Assembly (NCBI GenBank): GCA_964416315.1
Contig: CAYQDR010000004.1
Coordinates: 36,414 to 100,413, forward strand
Origin: CAYQDR01 sp964416315
GTDB lineage: Bacteria; Methylomirabilota; Methylomirabilia; Rokubacteriales; DASRDR01
Direction: 5' to 3'
DNA: 64,000 nucleotides
The notes beneath the pieces are model-generated. The model was not told where the DNA came from, did not search any database, and worked only from the letters and a program-made list of their open reading frames with translations. The position numbers were made by a program, and so were the translations under genes. Positions within the stretch are counted from its first letter, which is position 1. Each line of letters starts with the position of its first letter. Below are positions 25,548-35,133 of this stretch, one piece after another.

Positions 25548-26087
25548 CTACTCCTCTGCAAGCGCCGCGTTCGCCGACTGGGTGAAGACCATGTTCATCA
25601 CCCAGTAAGCCGAAAAGGCGATGATCTCCTGTATCTCGCCCTTCGAGAAGTCGTGCGCGGCCATTTCCTTGAAGTCTTTCGGGGTGAGGTCGGCGGAGCC
25701 AGTGGCGATCTTGAGGGCGTAGTGCACAAACAGCCGGTCTCGCTCCTTGAGCGGCAGCGCTTCGGGGTTGGCGCAGAACCCGTCGAGCGTCGCCTCGTCG
25801 TACCCGAGCTTCTCCAAGCTCACGCGGGAGGCGGTGAAGCAACCGCGACACCGCTTGGCGTGCGCGATCAGCATGACGGCGACGCTCATCGCCGCCCACG
25901 AGAATCGACCCTCGTGGGACAGGTTGAGATACGCCTTGAACCTGGCTTCGATGATCTTGGGATTTCGACCGTACGCAAGCCAGGTGGCCGGGACCGCGTC
26001 CTTTCCGGTGATCCGGCGGTACTCCTCGAGGGTCTGCCGGGTCTCCGGGGACAACTCGGCGTCGGACGGAACGTCGAAGAACGCCAT
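25548..26087 (-). CDS. Carboxymuconolactone decarboxylase/AhpD-like protein
   Basis: A 179-residue all-helical protein. The AhpD-type redox centre is KRCRGCF (C-x2-C near residue 80) in the HAKRCRGC context. Members reduce peroxidase partners or act as decarboxylases, and the CxxC favours a redox role. ATG 26087 has GGAGGGGG just upstream. It lies 12 bases before the cyclase-AAA gene on the same strand, so the two are likely co-transcribed. Confidence 0.82.
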   Translation of the reverse strand: MAFFDVPSDAELSPETRQTLEEYRRITGKDAVPATWLAYGRNPKIIEARFKAYLNLSHEGRFSWAAMSVAVMLIAHAKRCRGCFTASRVSLEKLGYDEATLDGFCANPEALPLKERDRLFVHYALKIATGSADLTPKDFKEMAAHDFSKGEIQEIIAFSAYWVMNMVFTQSANAALAEE

Positions 26088-26151
26088 GGCACCCCCTCCT
26101 CAGGCCGAACCTAGCACGGCGCCTGGGAAAGCGGCAATACCGGGACGCCAC

Positions 26152-27180
26152 CTACGACGGGGTGGTCAGCTCCCAGGCCAGGGCGGCGGCGCCGAGGATC
26201 CCCGCGTCGTCCACGCGCTCGGCCGGGACGATCCGACAGGTTTCGAACAGCGTCGGGATCGCGTGGTCGCGCGCGGCGCGGCGGATCGCGCGGAAGAGCG
26301 GCACGCCGGCCTTGGCGATCTGCCCGCCGATCGCCACGACCTCGGGGTTGAACGTGTTGATGAGGCCGCCGACGGCGACCCCCACGTACGTTCCCGTCTC
26401 GTCCCAGACCTCGAGGGCCGCTTCATCGCCCGCGGCCGCGGCCTCGGCGACGAGCCGCGGCGTGAGGCGCCCCGGCTCGCCGGCGCACAGCTCGTGCAGG
26501 CGGCCTCCGGCGCGGCGGAGCAGCTTCCCCCGGGCCCGCGCCACGATGGCATCCCGGTTGGCGAAGGCCTCCAGGCACCCGCTCGCCCCGCAGCCACAGC
26601 GCGGGCCGCCTGCCAGCACGACGAGGTGCCCCAGCTCCGCGCCGCCGCCGGTGGCGCCGACGAGGAGCACCCCGCGTTCCCACGTCGCGCTCCCCTGGAC
26701 CTGGGCGCGCGTCAGGACCACGCCGCCGCCGATCCCGGTGCCCAGCGTGAGCAGGACGAGCCCCTGCGCGCGGCCGCCGCCGCTCCCGAAGCGGTACTCC
26801 GCGAGCGCGGCGAGGTTGGCGTCGTTCCCCATGTACACGGGGCAGCCGAGGGCGCGCGCGACCGCGGGCACCAGCGGGACGTCGCGCCAGGGCGCGAACA
26901 CACCGCCGCGCGTCTCCCCGAGGTTCGCGGTCCAGCGGACGACGCCCGCTTGCCCGTCCACGTGCCCGGGCACGGCCATGCCGACGGCGCGCAGCCGGTC
27001 CGGCGCGCCCCCCACGCGCGTGGTCGCCTCGCGGACGGTGCGCACGATCGCCGCCACGGTGCGCTCGACGCCGGCGGTGGCCTCGGAGGGATGCTGGACG
27101 GGCTCGGCGAGGAGCGCGCCGTCCTCGCCCACGGCGGCGGCGCGGACGTTCGTCCCCCCGAGGTCCACGCCGAGGATCAC
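26152..27180 (-). CDS. ROK-family sugar kinase (glucokinase-like)
   Basis: 342 residues from GTG 27180. ILGVDLGGTNVRAAAV is the ATP phosphate-binding loop, MGNDANLAALAEY holds the catalytic Asp, and LTLGTGIGGGVV is the second phosphate loop. CGCGASGCLEAFA is the ROK zinc site (CxCGxxGCxE). The protein probably phosphorylates glucose or a related hexose. It has no HTH domain, so it is an enzyme, not a repressor. Its start overlaps the stop of the SCO-like gene by GTGA. Confidence 0.92.
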   Translation of the reverse strand: MILGVDLGGTNVRAAAVGEDGALLAEPVQHPSEATAGVERTVAAIVRTVREATTRVGGAPDRLRAVGMAVPGHVDGQAGVVRWTANLGETRGGVFAPWRDVPLVPAVARALGCPVYMGNDANLAALAEYRFGSGGGRAQGLVLLTLGTGIGGGVVLTRAQVQGSATWERGVLLVGATGGGAELGHLVVLAGGPRCGCGASGCLEAFANRDAIVARARGKLLRRAGGRLHELCAGEPGRLTPRLVAEAAAAGDEAALEVWDETGTYVGVAVGGLINTFNPEVVAIGGQIAKAGVPLFRAIRRAARDHAIPTLFETCRIVPAERVDDAGILGAAALAWELTTPS

Positions 27181-27854
27181 GGGCCCGCCTCGGCGAGGAG
27201 CGCCTGCACGTCCGCGCGCAGCCGGCCCGGTGCGCCGGCGAGGTAGCGGCCCCGGATCTCCCCGGCGTGGTCGATCAGCACGGCCGTGCACCCGTGGGTG
27301 ACACGCCCCTGCTTGCGCCGGACGTCCGCGCCATACCAGCGCGCGACCGCGGCCAGCTCCGCCGTCGTTCCCGTGAGGAGGACCCACGCGGCCGGGTCCA
27401 GCCCCCGCTCCCGCGCGAAGCGCCGGAGGGTCTCGACGGTGTCGCGACCGGGATCGACCGTGATCGCGAGGAAGACGACCCGGCGGCCGGCCGCATCCCC
27501 GAGTCCCCGCTCGACCGCGAGGAGGCCCGGGAGGAGCCCCGGGCAGGTCTCGCACGTCGTGCAGGTGAAGGTCAGGACGACGAGCCGCCCGCGCAACTGG
27601 CTGAGCCAGAGGCGGTCGTTCTGCTGCGTGGTGAGCGCGAAATTCCGGGCGGGTCCGAACCGCGGCAGTCCGGCCGCGGCCGGCGCCGCGCGCGCGATCA
27701 GCAGGACGAGCGCGACTGTGACGGCCGCGAGCCCGAGAGCGCCGCGCGCGAACACGGCAGACGCGCCGCGGCGCCGCCGACCGCCGGCGTCCACCCGCGC
27801 TAGCGGGCCGCCCCAGTAAACGAGGCACAAGGCGGTGACAAACCGCCAACGCAA
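27177..27854 (-). CDS. SCO1/SenC-type thioredoxin-fold protein
   Basis: A 225-residue membrane-anchored protein with a hydrophobic segment at about 35-62 followed by a thioredoxin fold. The metal/redox site is CTTCETCP with Cys at 98, 101 and 104. This C-x2-C-x2-C spacing differs from the standard C-x3-C-P. The distal His is in VTHGCTAVLIDH. SCO proteins deliver copper to cytochrome oxidase CuA or act as thiol reductases. No oxidase gene is nearby, and coupling to a ROK kinase is unusual. Confidence 0.75.
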   Translation of the reverse strand: MRWRFVTALCLVYWGGPLARVDAGGRRRRGASAVFARGALGLAAVTVALVLLIARAAPAAAGLPRFGPARNFALTTQQNDRLWLSQLRGRLVVLTFTCTTCETCPGLLPGLLAVERGLGDAAGRRVVFLAITVDPGRDTVETLRRFARERGLDPAAWVLLTGTTAELAAVARWYGADVRRKQGRVTHGCTAVLIDHAGEIRGRYLAGAPGRLRADVQALLAEAGP

Positions 27855-27877
27855 GAGTGTTCCACTCCGAGCGGCGG

Positions 27878-27941
27878 CTTTTCCGCCGCTCCTCTCTTGG
27901 GGGAGGTCTCGGAGGGGGCCGTCGAGGCCCCCTCCGATGCT
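27878..27941. repeat. G-rich double-hairpin repeat/terminator (1)
   Basis: A first hairpin gcggcggctttTCCGCCGC is followed by cttgggggaggtct and a second stem GGAGGGGGCC/GGCCCCCTCC. The same architecture and sequence recur at 53771-53838. It abuts the malic enzyme stop codon and can terminate that minus-strand transcript. Confidence 0.65.
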
Positions 27942-29393
<1,452 letters not shown>

Positions 29394-29519
29394 GGGGTGG
29401 CCCTCCACGGTGGGCGGCCGGCGGTTTACTGCGCGCGTCCGGACGCGCCTATTCTACCCCAGCCGCCGCCCCGCGGCGCGGCGGGCGTATAATCAGCCCC
29501 GCCGAGAGGCGGAGTCGTC

Positions 29520-29933
29520 ATGCGCGATCACGCGTTCGCATCATGGCTCGGCACGGTCACGGTGGCCCTGGGGCTGGCCGCCGTCGCCCACGGGCAGGTC
29601 CCGACCGGCCTGATCCCGATCGGCCGGCCGCGCGTGCAGGAGGGGCTCCGGGTCACGGCGGCGTACATGGTCGGGGCGGCCCCGCTCGAGCCGGCCGCTC
29701 GGCCCGCCGCTCGGCCCGTAGAGGGCACGCTCACGATCCACCTCGAGGTCGAGGTGGAGGCCGTGCATGACAACCCCTACGGCCTCGGAGCGCTTCGATC
29801 CGCACGCGCGGATGGGCAAGGGCGCGCGGCAGTTTTTCAGGGCTTCCGCCAAACCTCCTCCGTGACGACGCCGCGCGACTTGACAGCGCCCGACCCCGCG
29901 CGTACGCTCGGCGCTGAAATTCCGCGACGTTAG
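29520..29933 (+). CDS. Truncated P19/Tp34-like periplasmic iron-binding protein
   Basis: 137 residues with a signal peptide (1-25, cleaved after AHG). The mature start PIGRPRVQEGLRVTAAYMV, then an Glu-Pro segment, then IHLEVEVEAVHDNPYGLGA follows the first half of the P19/Tp34 family, in which the H-L-E metal ligands and the N-x2-G-x-G-A turn occur. The expected second half (WVPYLTI...) is absent and replaced by unrelated low-complexity sequence up to TAG. It is probably a decayed iron or copper uptake gene. TATAAT at 29488 is a candidate -10. Confidence 0.5.
   Translation: MRDHAFASWLGTVTVALGLAAVAHGQVPTGLIPIGRPRVQEGLRVTAAYMVGAAPLEPAARPAARPVEGTLTIHLEVEVEAVHDNPYGLGALRSARADGQGRAAVFQGFRQTSSVTTPRDLTAPDPARTLGAEIPRR
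29880..29908 (+). promoter_or_regulatory. Sigma70-type promoter of the DUF169-UroD gene
   Basis: TTGACA (29880-29885) and TACGCT (29903-29908) are 17 bases apart. The ATG at 29973 is preceded by AAGGAG. The promoter overlaps the end of the truncated iron-binding gene. Confidence 0.65.
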
Positions 29934-29972
29934 CGGGTCTCGGGCGCCTCCACCCGACCCCAAGGAGACACG

Positions 29973-31820
29973 ATGGTGGATCCCAAGACGGCCGACCAGG
30001 CCCTGCAGACGTACGTCCGGCCGCAGACGTTCCCCGTGGCCATCCGGATGCTCCGCGCGGACGAGCCGATCCCCGAGCGGGCCAAGCGGCCCGCACGCGA
30101 CTTCGGCAAGCTCTCGATGAACTGCCAGGTCATCGACATGGCGCGGCGCTACGGCTGGATGATCGCGCTGACGCGCGACGACCACATCTGCTCGCTCGGC
30201 ATCACGGCGTTCGGCTTCGACCGGCCGACGCACCTGTACGCCTCGGGGACGCTCTGCGAGGGCATGTACACGGAGACCCGGGAGGCGGGGGCGCGCTCGG
30301 AAGCCGCGGTGGACAAGTTCGCCCCGGGCGAGTACGCGTGTCTCCTCGTCTGCCCGCTCGACCGCTGCACGTTCGAGCCCCACCTCGTCGTCGTCTACGC
30401 GAACCCGGCCCAGGTGATGCGGCTCACGCAGGCGGCGCTCTGGAAGCGCGGCGGGCGGCTCACCTCCTCGTTCCAGGGCCGGATCGTGTGCGCGGACATC
30501 GTCGTCACGACCATGCAGACGGGCGAGCCCCAGGTGATCCTCCCGTGCTCCGGCGACCGGATCTTCGGCCAGACCCAGGACCACGAGATGGCGTTCACGA
30601 TCCCCTGGGGGAAGATGGGCGAGATCATCGAGGGGCTCGAGGGGACACACAAGGGCGGGATCCGCTATCCCATCACCCAGTTCCTCGAGTACGAGGCGAA
30701 GCTCCCCCCGCGCTACATGGAGGTCAACCGGCTCTGGGACGTCGAGAAGGGGAAGGCGCACTACACCGGGCGCGACCGGGTGGTGGCCGCGTACAAGCGC
30801 TCGTACGCCGACCGCGTGCCCGTGTACCCGATCGTGGCCTCGTTCGCCGGGACGCTCGACGGCCTCTCGATCGAGGAGTTCTGCACGACGCCGTCGAAGG
30901 CGGTCAAGGCGATGCTGAACTACGCCGAGCGCTACCAGCCCGACGTCGTGCTCGCCTACAACGACCTCGCCAAGGAGGCCGAGGCTACGGGGTGCAAGGT
31001 CAAGTACTCCGACTACGTCGTCCCCTCGATCGAGACCCACGTCCTCCAGGAGGATAAGGGGCGACTCGCCAAGCTCGAGATCCCGGACCCCGCGAAGGAC
31101 GGCCGGCTGCCGGCGTTCCTCGAGGTCTGCGAGGGGCTGATGGCGGCGAAGCTCCCGATGGCGACCGGCGCCGTGGCCGTGGGCCCGTGGACGATCGCCA
31201 TGCTCATGCGCAACCCCGAGGTCATGCTGCTCGAGACCTTCGAGGACCCGGGATTCATCCACGAGCTGATGCGCTTCACGACCGAGTTCTGCAAGCGCTG
31301 GGGCGACGCGATCGTGAAGACCAAGATCGGGCTCAGCTTCTCCGAACCCACCGCCTCGATCAGCCTCATCTCGCCCGACAACTACCGGGAGTTCATCGCC
31401 CCCTACCACAAGGAGCTGGTCGAGTACTTCAAGGCGAAGAAGGTCGGGCTCACGACCCACATCTGCGGGACGACCTACCCGATCTACGAGGACCTGATCC
31501 AGTGCGGCTTCACGACCGTCTCCTTCGATCTCGACCAGCAGGCCGACCCGAAGCTCAGGGTGGACCAGCTCGCGCGCTTCATGGACGTGGCGAAGAAGCG
31601 CGTGGTCGCCATCGGAAACGTGGACGCCACGCTCTTCGAGCGCGCCACACAGGCCGAGATCGAGGCCGAGGTGCGCCGCTGCGTGGACGCGGCCGCGCGC
31701 CACTCCGCCTGGATCCTCTCCACCTCCTGCGAGATCCCGCCGCGCTCCAAGCCCGAGATCGTCCAGTGGTTCATGGACGCGGCGCGGGAGTACGGCCGCT
31801 ACGAGCGCTTCATGAGCTGA
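29973..31820 (+). CDS. DUF169-uroporphyrinogen decarboxylase-like fusion
   Basis: A 615-residue two-domain protein. The N-terminal ~235 residues look like DUF169: PVAIRMLRADEPIPERAKRP, DDHICSLGITAFGF and a Cys-rich LLVCPLDRC. The C-terminal ~350 residues have the UroD/methylcobamide:CoM methyltransferase barrel, with TTHICGTTYPIYEDLIQCG and a DLDQQAD block. UroD-like barrels outside haem synthesis usually carry methyl groups to or from corrinoids or thiols. I infer a methyl-transfer or decarboxylation role, substrate unknown. The last 220 bases are repeated at 32966 and 39533. Confidence 0.85.
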   Translation: MVDPKTADQALQTYVRPQTFPVAIRMLRADEPIPERAKRPARDFGKLSMNCQVIDMARRYGWMIALTRDDHICSLGITAFGFDRPTHLYASGTLCEGMYTETREAGARSEAAVDKFAPGEYACLLVCPLDRCTFEPHLVVVYANPAQVMRLTQAALWKRGGRLTSSFQGRIVCADIVVTTMQTGEPQVILPCSGDRIFGQTQDHEMAFTIPWGKMGEIIEGLEGTHKGGIRYPITQFLEYEAKLPPRYMEVNRLWDVEKGKAHYTGRDRVVAAYKRSYADRVPVYPIVASFAGTLDGLSIEEFCTTPSKAVKAMLNYAERYQPDVVLAYNDLAKEAEATGCKVKYSDYVVPSIETHVLQEDKGRLAKLEIPDPAKDGRLPAFLEVCEGLMAAKLPMATGAVAVGPWTIAMLMRNPEVMLLETFEDPGFIHELMRFTTEFCKRWGDAIVKTKIGLSFSEPTASISLISPDNYREFIAPYHKELVEYFKAKKVGLTTHICGTTYPIYEDLIQCGFTTVSFDLDQQADPKLRVDQLARFMDVAKKRVVAIGNVDATLFERATQAEIEAEVRRCVDAAARHSAWILSTSCEIPPRSKPEIVQWFMDAAREYGRYERFMS

Positions 31821-31944
31821 CGGACCGGCGCCGCCCGGTGCGCTGCGTCTCTCCCACGCGACGCACGGCACGTGCCGGAACGGTGGGACAGGATCGAGAT
31901 CGTCCGGAAAGGAGGTGGCAGCTTGAAGTGGATCGTGGCCGATC

Positions 31945-32001
31945 CGGCCCCTCCTCGTGGAGCACGGCGGCGACCTGGGCGGGGTTCAGCCCCTCGAGGA
32001 C
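31945..32001 (-). pseudogene. UvrD/PcrA helicase N-terminal remnant
   Basis: Nineteen codons read VLEGLNPAQVAAVLHEEGP. This is the Q-motif start of UvrD/PcrA/Rep helicases (L-x-x-L-N-P-A-Q-x-x-A-V). The Walker A segment that should follow is absent. The stub sits in a 366-base gap (31821-32186) between the UroD fusion and the PIN gene, and I see nothing else in that gap. Confidence 0.5.
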
Positions 32002-32186
32002 GGGGGCGGCGGATCGGCAGGGTCGGGCGCGCGGCGGGCCCCCGGGGGTCGACGGCCATCGCCCGGATCACAGCCCCGCCGCGGAGCGCACAACCGGCCC
32101 CGTGCGCCTGGAGCCGTCGCGCCCCACGCGCCGAGAGCGGGGCAGCGGGTGTAGCGTGGGGCCGTGCCGTGATGCGGCGCGCTGAC

Positions 32187-32591
32187 CTACCGACCGAGCC
32201 GCAACCGTTCCCAGCAACCGCGCGGATCCACGATGGGCACAGGGGCCTGGCCTGCCACGTCGAGAAGATCCTGGTCACCCGTCACCAAGAGGTCCGCGCC
32301 CGCCGCGATCACCGACGCTAACACCCACCGGTCGTCAGGATCACGAACCGGGATAGCCGACGGGTGCCCGGGCCTCGGCACCACTGTCTGGGCCCGCAAT
32401 TCTGCCTCCACCGCGCTTATCTGCTCCGCCGAAGCGTGGAACTGGTCCCCCAGCACCCGCCGCAGCTCCTCAAGGTTGACCTCGCCCGTGAGAAGCTCGT
32501 GCTCAGCCAGGATGAAACGAACGAGATCGGCGCTGATTCCGCGGGCCGTGTAGGCGCTCACAAGAACGTTGGTGTCCAGGAAGATCCTCAC
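32187..32591 (-). CDS. PIN-domain toxin (VapC-like)
   Basis: 134 residues from GTG 32591, which overlaps the upstream RHH stop by GTGA. The PIN pattern is clear: IFLDTNVLVSAY with the first catalytic Asp, a central Glu region (NLEELRRVL), and DPDDRWVLASVIAAGADLLVTGDQDLL with the later acidic residues. VapC-like PIN proteins cut RNA unless bound by their antitoxin. The gene order antitoxin-toxin on one strand is canonical. Confidence 0.88.
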   Translation of the reverse strand: MRIFLDTNVLVSAYTARGISADLVRFILAEHELLTGEVNLEELRRVLGDQFHASAEQISAVEAELRAQTVVPRPGHPSAIPVRDPDDRWVLASVIAAGADLLVTGDQDLLDVAGQAPVPIVDPRGCWERLRLGR

Positions 32592-32818
32592 GACACGATG
32601 CGAAACACATCCTCGTCGGTCAGGATCCCCTGGGCCTCCGCCAGCGGCAGCAGGGCGCGGCGCGAGCGCTCGAAGCGCAGCAGCGCGATCTGGCGACGAA
32701 GCGCGTCGCGCACGACCTCGCTGCGGCTGCGCCCGAGCTGGCGGCACAGCCGATCCAGTTCGCGCTGGAGCTTCGCATCCAGCCGGATGGTGACGGTGGC
32801 GGCCTTCATGTAAGACAA
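32588..32818 (-). CDS. Ribbon-helix-helix antitoxin
   Basis: 76 residues. TVTIRLDAKLQRELDRLC followed by GRSRSEVVRDALRRQ is a ribbon-helix-helix (CopG/MetJ-like) DNA-binding fold, and the C-terminal half would wrap the PIN toxin. M4 is an equally good start. It probably represses its own operon. Confidence 0.85.
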   Translation of the reverse strand: MSYMKAATVTIRLDAKLQRELDRLCRQLGRSRSEVVRDALRRQIALLRFERSRRALLPLAEAQGILTDEDVFRIVS

Positions 32819-32822
32819 TGTA

Positions 32823-32960
32823 CTATGAAACCGCCCCTGGCGCCAGCGACTCGTCCGCGACGCCCGCCCCGACGATGTCCGCCTTCTGGGTCAGGTGGCC
32901 GTGATGGGTGAGCGCGAGCGTCTCCTGGGCGTTCTGCTCGACCGAGAAGATGTCGTGCCC
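32823..32960 (-). pseudogene. C-terminal gene stub of unknown family
   Basis: About 45 codons read HDIFSVEQNAQETLALTHH, then GHLTQKADIVGAGVADESL and a stop. The composition is protein-like. It is cut off exactly where the UroD-derived repeat copy begins (32966), so that repeat may have interrupted a gene. Family not recognised. Confidence 0.4.
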
Positions 32961-32965
32961 TGGCG

Positions 32966-33300
32966 ATCGGAAACGTGGACGCCACGCTCTTCGAGCGCGC
33001 CACGCAGGCCGAGATCGAGACCGAGGTGCGCCGGTGTGTGGACGCAGCCGCGCGTCACTCCGCCTGGATCCTCTCCACCTCCTGCGAGATCCCGCCGCGC
33101 TCCAAGCCCGAGATCGTCCAGTGGTTCATGGACGCGGCGCGGGAGTACGGCCGCTACGAGCGGTTCATGACGTAGGCGGCGACTCGCCCTCGCCCGCCTC
33201 GGCGGGCGGGGGCGGGGCCTGCGCGGCTGCGGGCGCCTCGGGCTGGGCGCCCTCCGCAGGCGGTGGAGCCGCGGGGGGCCGCTGGGGTTCTGCCAATGGT
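32966..33300. repeat. Composite duplication: UroD 3' end plus 3' end of 39749 gene
   Basis: 32966-33165 matches the last ~205 bases of the DUF169-UroD gene (31611-31816), with a few substitutions. 33166-33300 matches 39747-39880, the end of the opposite-strand Pro/Ala-rich gene. It is therefore a diverged copy of the junction at 39533-39880. It still carries an open 66-residue frame (32975-33175) ending FMT. Confidence 0.85.
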
Positions 33301-33408
33301 GACGAGGTCGAGGTCGACATCTTTCGCCGTCGCCGTCCTCCGCAACCCCGTCCAGTCGCTCAGGATCGGCTTCGCGGGGTTGAGCGAACCAGTGTTCGGC
33401 GCGGAACC

Positions 33409-33429
33409 CGGACTCTCACACTGAGAGTC
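33409..33429. promoter_or_regulatory. Perfect 9-bp inverted repeat
   Basis: GGACTCTCA-cac-TGAGAGTCC forms a perfect stem with a 3-base loop. It lies in the gene-poor stretch 33301-33560 upstream of the ModE-like gene. Too few U/A bases follow for an obvious terminator on either strand. Role unknown. Confidence 0.4.
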
Positions 33430-33560
33430 CCGGTGTCGGGGAGCTCGCTCGCCCCGACGCGGGACCGGGCCGTCGACCCCTGCTGGCGGCGTCGCGGTCA
33501 CTCCTGCACGCGCCCTGACTACTCGAAACCAGGTCCACCTTGCGGTTTGGGGTCGGTATC

Positions 33561-33899
33561 ATGGGGGGCGTGCTGAAGCCGAGGCTCAAGGTGTGGGTCG
33601 TCCTCGGGGAGCAGGTCAAGTTCGGGGACGGCCGGGCCGAACTCCTCGAGCGGATCGAGACCCTGGGGTCGCTGAAGCAAGCGGTCGCCGGAATGGGCAT
33701 GTCGTACCGTGCGGCCTGGGGCTACCTCCGGGAGCTCGAGCGCGCCGCCGGGTTCAAGTTCCTGGAGCGCCATCCCGGTCGCGGGAGGACGCGGCTTACC
33801 GCGGAGGGGAAGCGGTTCCTTGAGCGCTACCGCCGGTTCCGAAGGGGCCTGGACGCCGCAGTCGCCCGCCGCTTCAGGCGGTCGTTCCCCCGGAAGTAG
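33561..33899 (+). CDS. ModE-like winged-helix regulator (DNA-binding domain only)
   Basis: 112 residues from ATG 33561. The winged helix matches the LysR/ModE N-terminal domain: LLERIETLGSLKQAVAGMGMSYRAAWGYLRELE and a wing with HPGRGRTRLTAEG, taken here as separate short blocks. It lacks the C-terminal molybdate-binding (TOBE) domains, as in many single-domain ModE proteins. The molybdate-type transporter gene 34003-35133 follows, so it probably regulates molybdate uptake. Confidence 0.82.
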   Translation: MGGVLKPRLKVWVVLGEQVKFGDGRAELLERIETLGSLKQAVAGMGMSYRAAWGYLRELERAAGFKFLERHPGRGRTRLTAEGKRFLERYRRFRRGLDAAVARRFRRSFPRK

Positions 33900-33930
33900 C
33901 GACTCGCCTGTCTGTTTTTTTGGCGTTGAT

Positions 33931-33948
33931 TATGCTCTGCGAAGCATA
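33931..33948. promoter_or_regulatory. Candidate operator before the MOT1 gene
   Basis: The inverted repeat TATGCT-ctgcga-AGCATA sits in an unusually AT-rich stretch and overlaps a TATATAAG sequence that could serve as a -10. It is 55 bases before the transporter ATG, where a ModE-type repressor would be expected to bind. Assignment to ModE is inference. Confidence 0.45.
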
Positions 33949-34002
33949 TATAAGAATCGTGTCAACCCGCGGGCGTCGCGTGGATCACCGGGGCACGCCC
34001 AG

Positions 34003-35133
34003 ATGCGGATCGGCGGAAACGACTACACGCTCCAGGAGCTGGCCGGGGCCTTCGGGGACCTCGGGACGCTGATCCCGTTCCTCGTGGGGTACATTACCAT
34101 CACCGGGATGAACCCCGTGGGCATCCTCGTGGCCTTCGGCCTGTTCAAGATCTTCGCGGGACTCTACTTCCGCTCGCCCATCCCGATCCAGCCGATGAAG
34201 GCGATCGGCACCGCGGCGATCAGCCACCCGGGGATCATCACGCCCGGTGCGGTCTGGGCGTCGGGGTTCTTCACCGGCGCGCTTTGGCTCGCCCTCGGCC
34301 TCACCGGGGCCGTGACGTGGATCGCCAGGCTCACGAGCCGGCCGATTGTCCAGGGCCTCGTCCTCGGCCTCGGGCTCGGCTTCATCTTCGAGGGCGTCAA
34401 GATGATGGAAGCCGATCTCCCGCTCGCCGTGGCGGCGAGCGCCCTCACGTTCGTCCTGCTCTCCCGCGAGCGGGTCCCGGCGATGCTTGGCCTCCTGGCC
34501 TTCGGCGTGGCGGTCGCGTTGGTCCGGGAGCCGCGCCTCCTCGAGGAGCTCGGCCGCCTCTCGTTGCGCCTGCGGCTCCCGGAGCTGGCCCTCATGAAGC
34601 TCGGCTGGACGGACCTCGTCACCGGGGTCGTGGTCCTCGGGCTTCCCCAGGCCGCGCTGACCCTGGGCAACGCCATCGTCGCGACCGTCGAGGAGAACAA
34701 CGCGCTGTTCCCCGAGCGGCCGCTCACGGTCCGAACGGTCGCGATCGATCACGGGGTCATGAACCTCGTCGGCACGACGCTCGGCGGGGTCCCGATGTGT
34801 CACGGCGCCGGGGGGCTCGCGGGCCACGTGCGCTTCGGGGCCCGGACCGGCGGGGCCCTCGTGATCCTCGGGTGTCTCGTCCTCTTCACGGGGCTCTTCC
34901 TCGCCGACTCGGTGCAGACGCTCTTCAAGGTCGTCCCGCCGGCGCTCCTCGGCGTGATCCTGATGTTCGGCGGGCTCGAGCTCGCCGCCGGGGTCCAGGG
35001 GAACCACTGGTCGAAGGAGGACCGTTACGTCATGGTCCTGACGGCCGGGGTCTCCCTCTGGAACATGGGCGCCGGCTACGCGGCCGGGCTCCTCCTCTGG
35101 CATGCGTTTCGGCGGGGGTGGCTCAAAGCTTGA
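34003..35133 (+). CDS. MOT1-type molybdate/sulfate transporter
   Basis: A 376-residue protein with about ten to eleven membrane segments. The family signature is GDLGTLIPF with PIPIQPMKAIGTAAI, then a second-half SMCHG-type block seen here as GGVPMCHGAGGLAGHVRFGARTGG. These belong to the MOT1 branch of the SulP superfamily, which moves molybdate at high affinity. The ModE-like gene and an AT-rich palindrome upstream support molybdate control. ATG 34003 fits the usual short N-terminus. Its end overlaps the convergent ABC ATPase by 11 bases. Confidence 0.88.
   Translation: MRIGGNDYTLQELAGAFGDLGTLIPFLVGYITITGMNPVGILVAFGLFKIFAGLYFRSPIPIQPMKAIGTAAISHPGIITPGAVWASGFFTGALWLALGLTGAVTWIARLTSRPIVQGLVLGLGLGFIFEGVKMMEADLPLAVAASALTFVLLSRERVPAMLGLLAFGVAVALVREPRLLEELGRLSLRLRLPELALMKLGWTDLVTGVVVLGLPQAALTLGNAIVATVEENNALFPERPLTVRTVAIDHGVMNLVGTTLGGVPMCHGAGGLAGHVRFGARTGGALVILGCLVLFTGLFLADSVQTLFKVVPPALLGVILMFGGLELAAGVQGNHWSKEDRYVMVLTAGVSLWNMGAGYAAGLLLWHAFRRGWLKA

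Noticed and set aside
32966..33175. 66-residue ORF matching the UroD C-terminus as an independent gene
   Set aside because: It is a copied gene end with no start signal, so I list it as repeat/pseudogene only.
33297..33425. 42-codon plus-strand ORF starting MVTRSRSTSFAVAVL
   Set aside because: No ribosome site, no family, and it lies in sequence next to a duplication. Not supportable as a gene.
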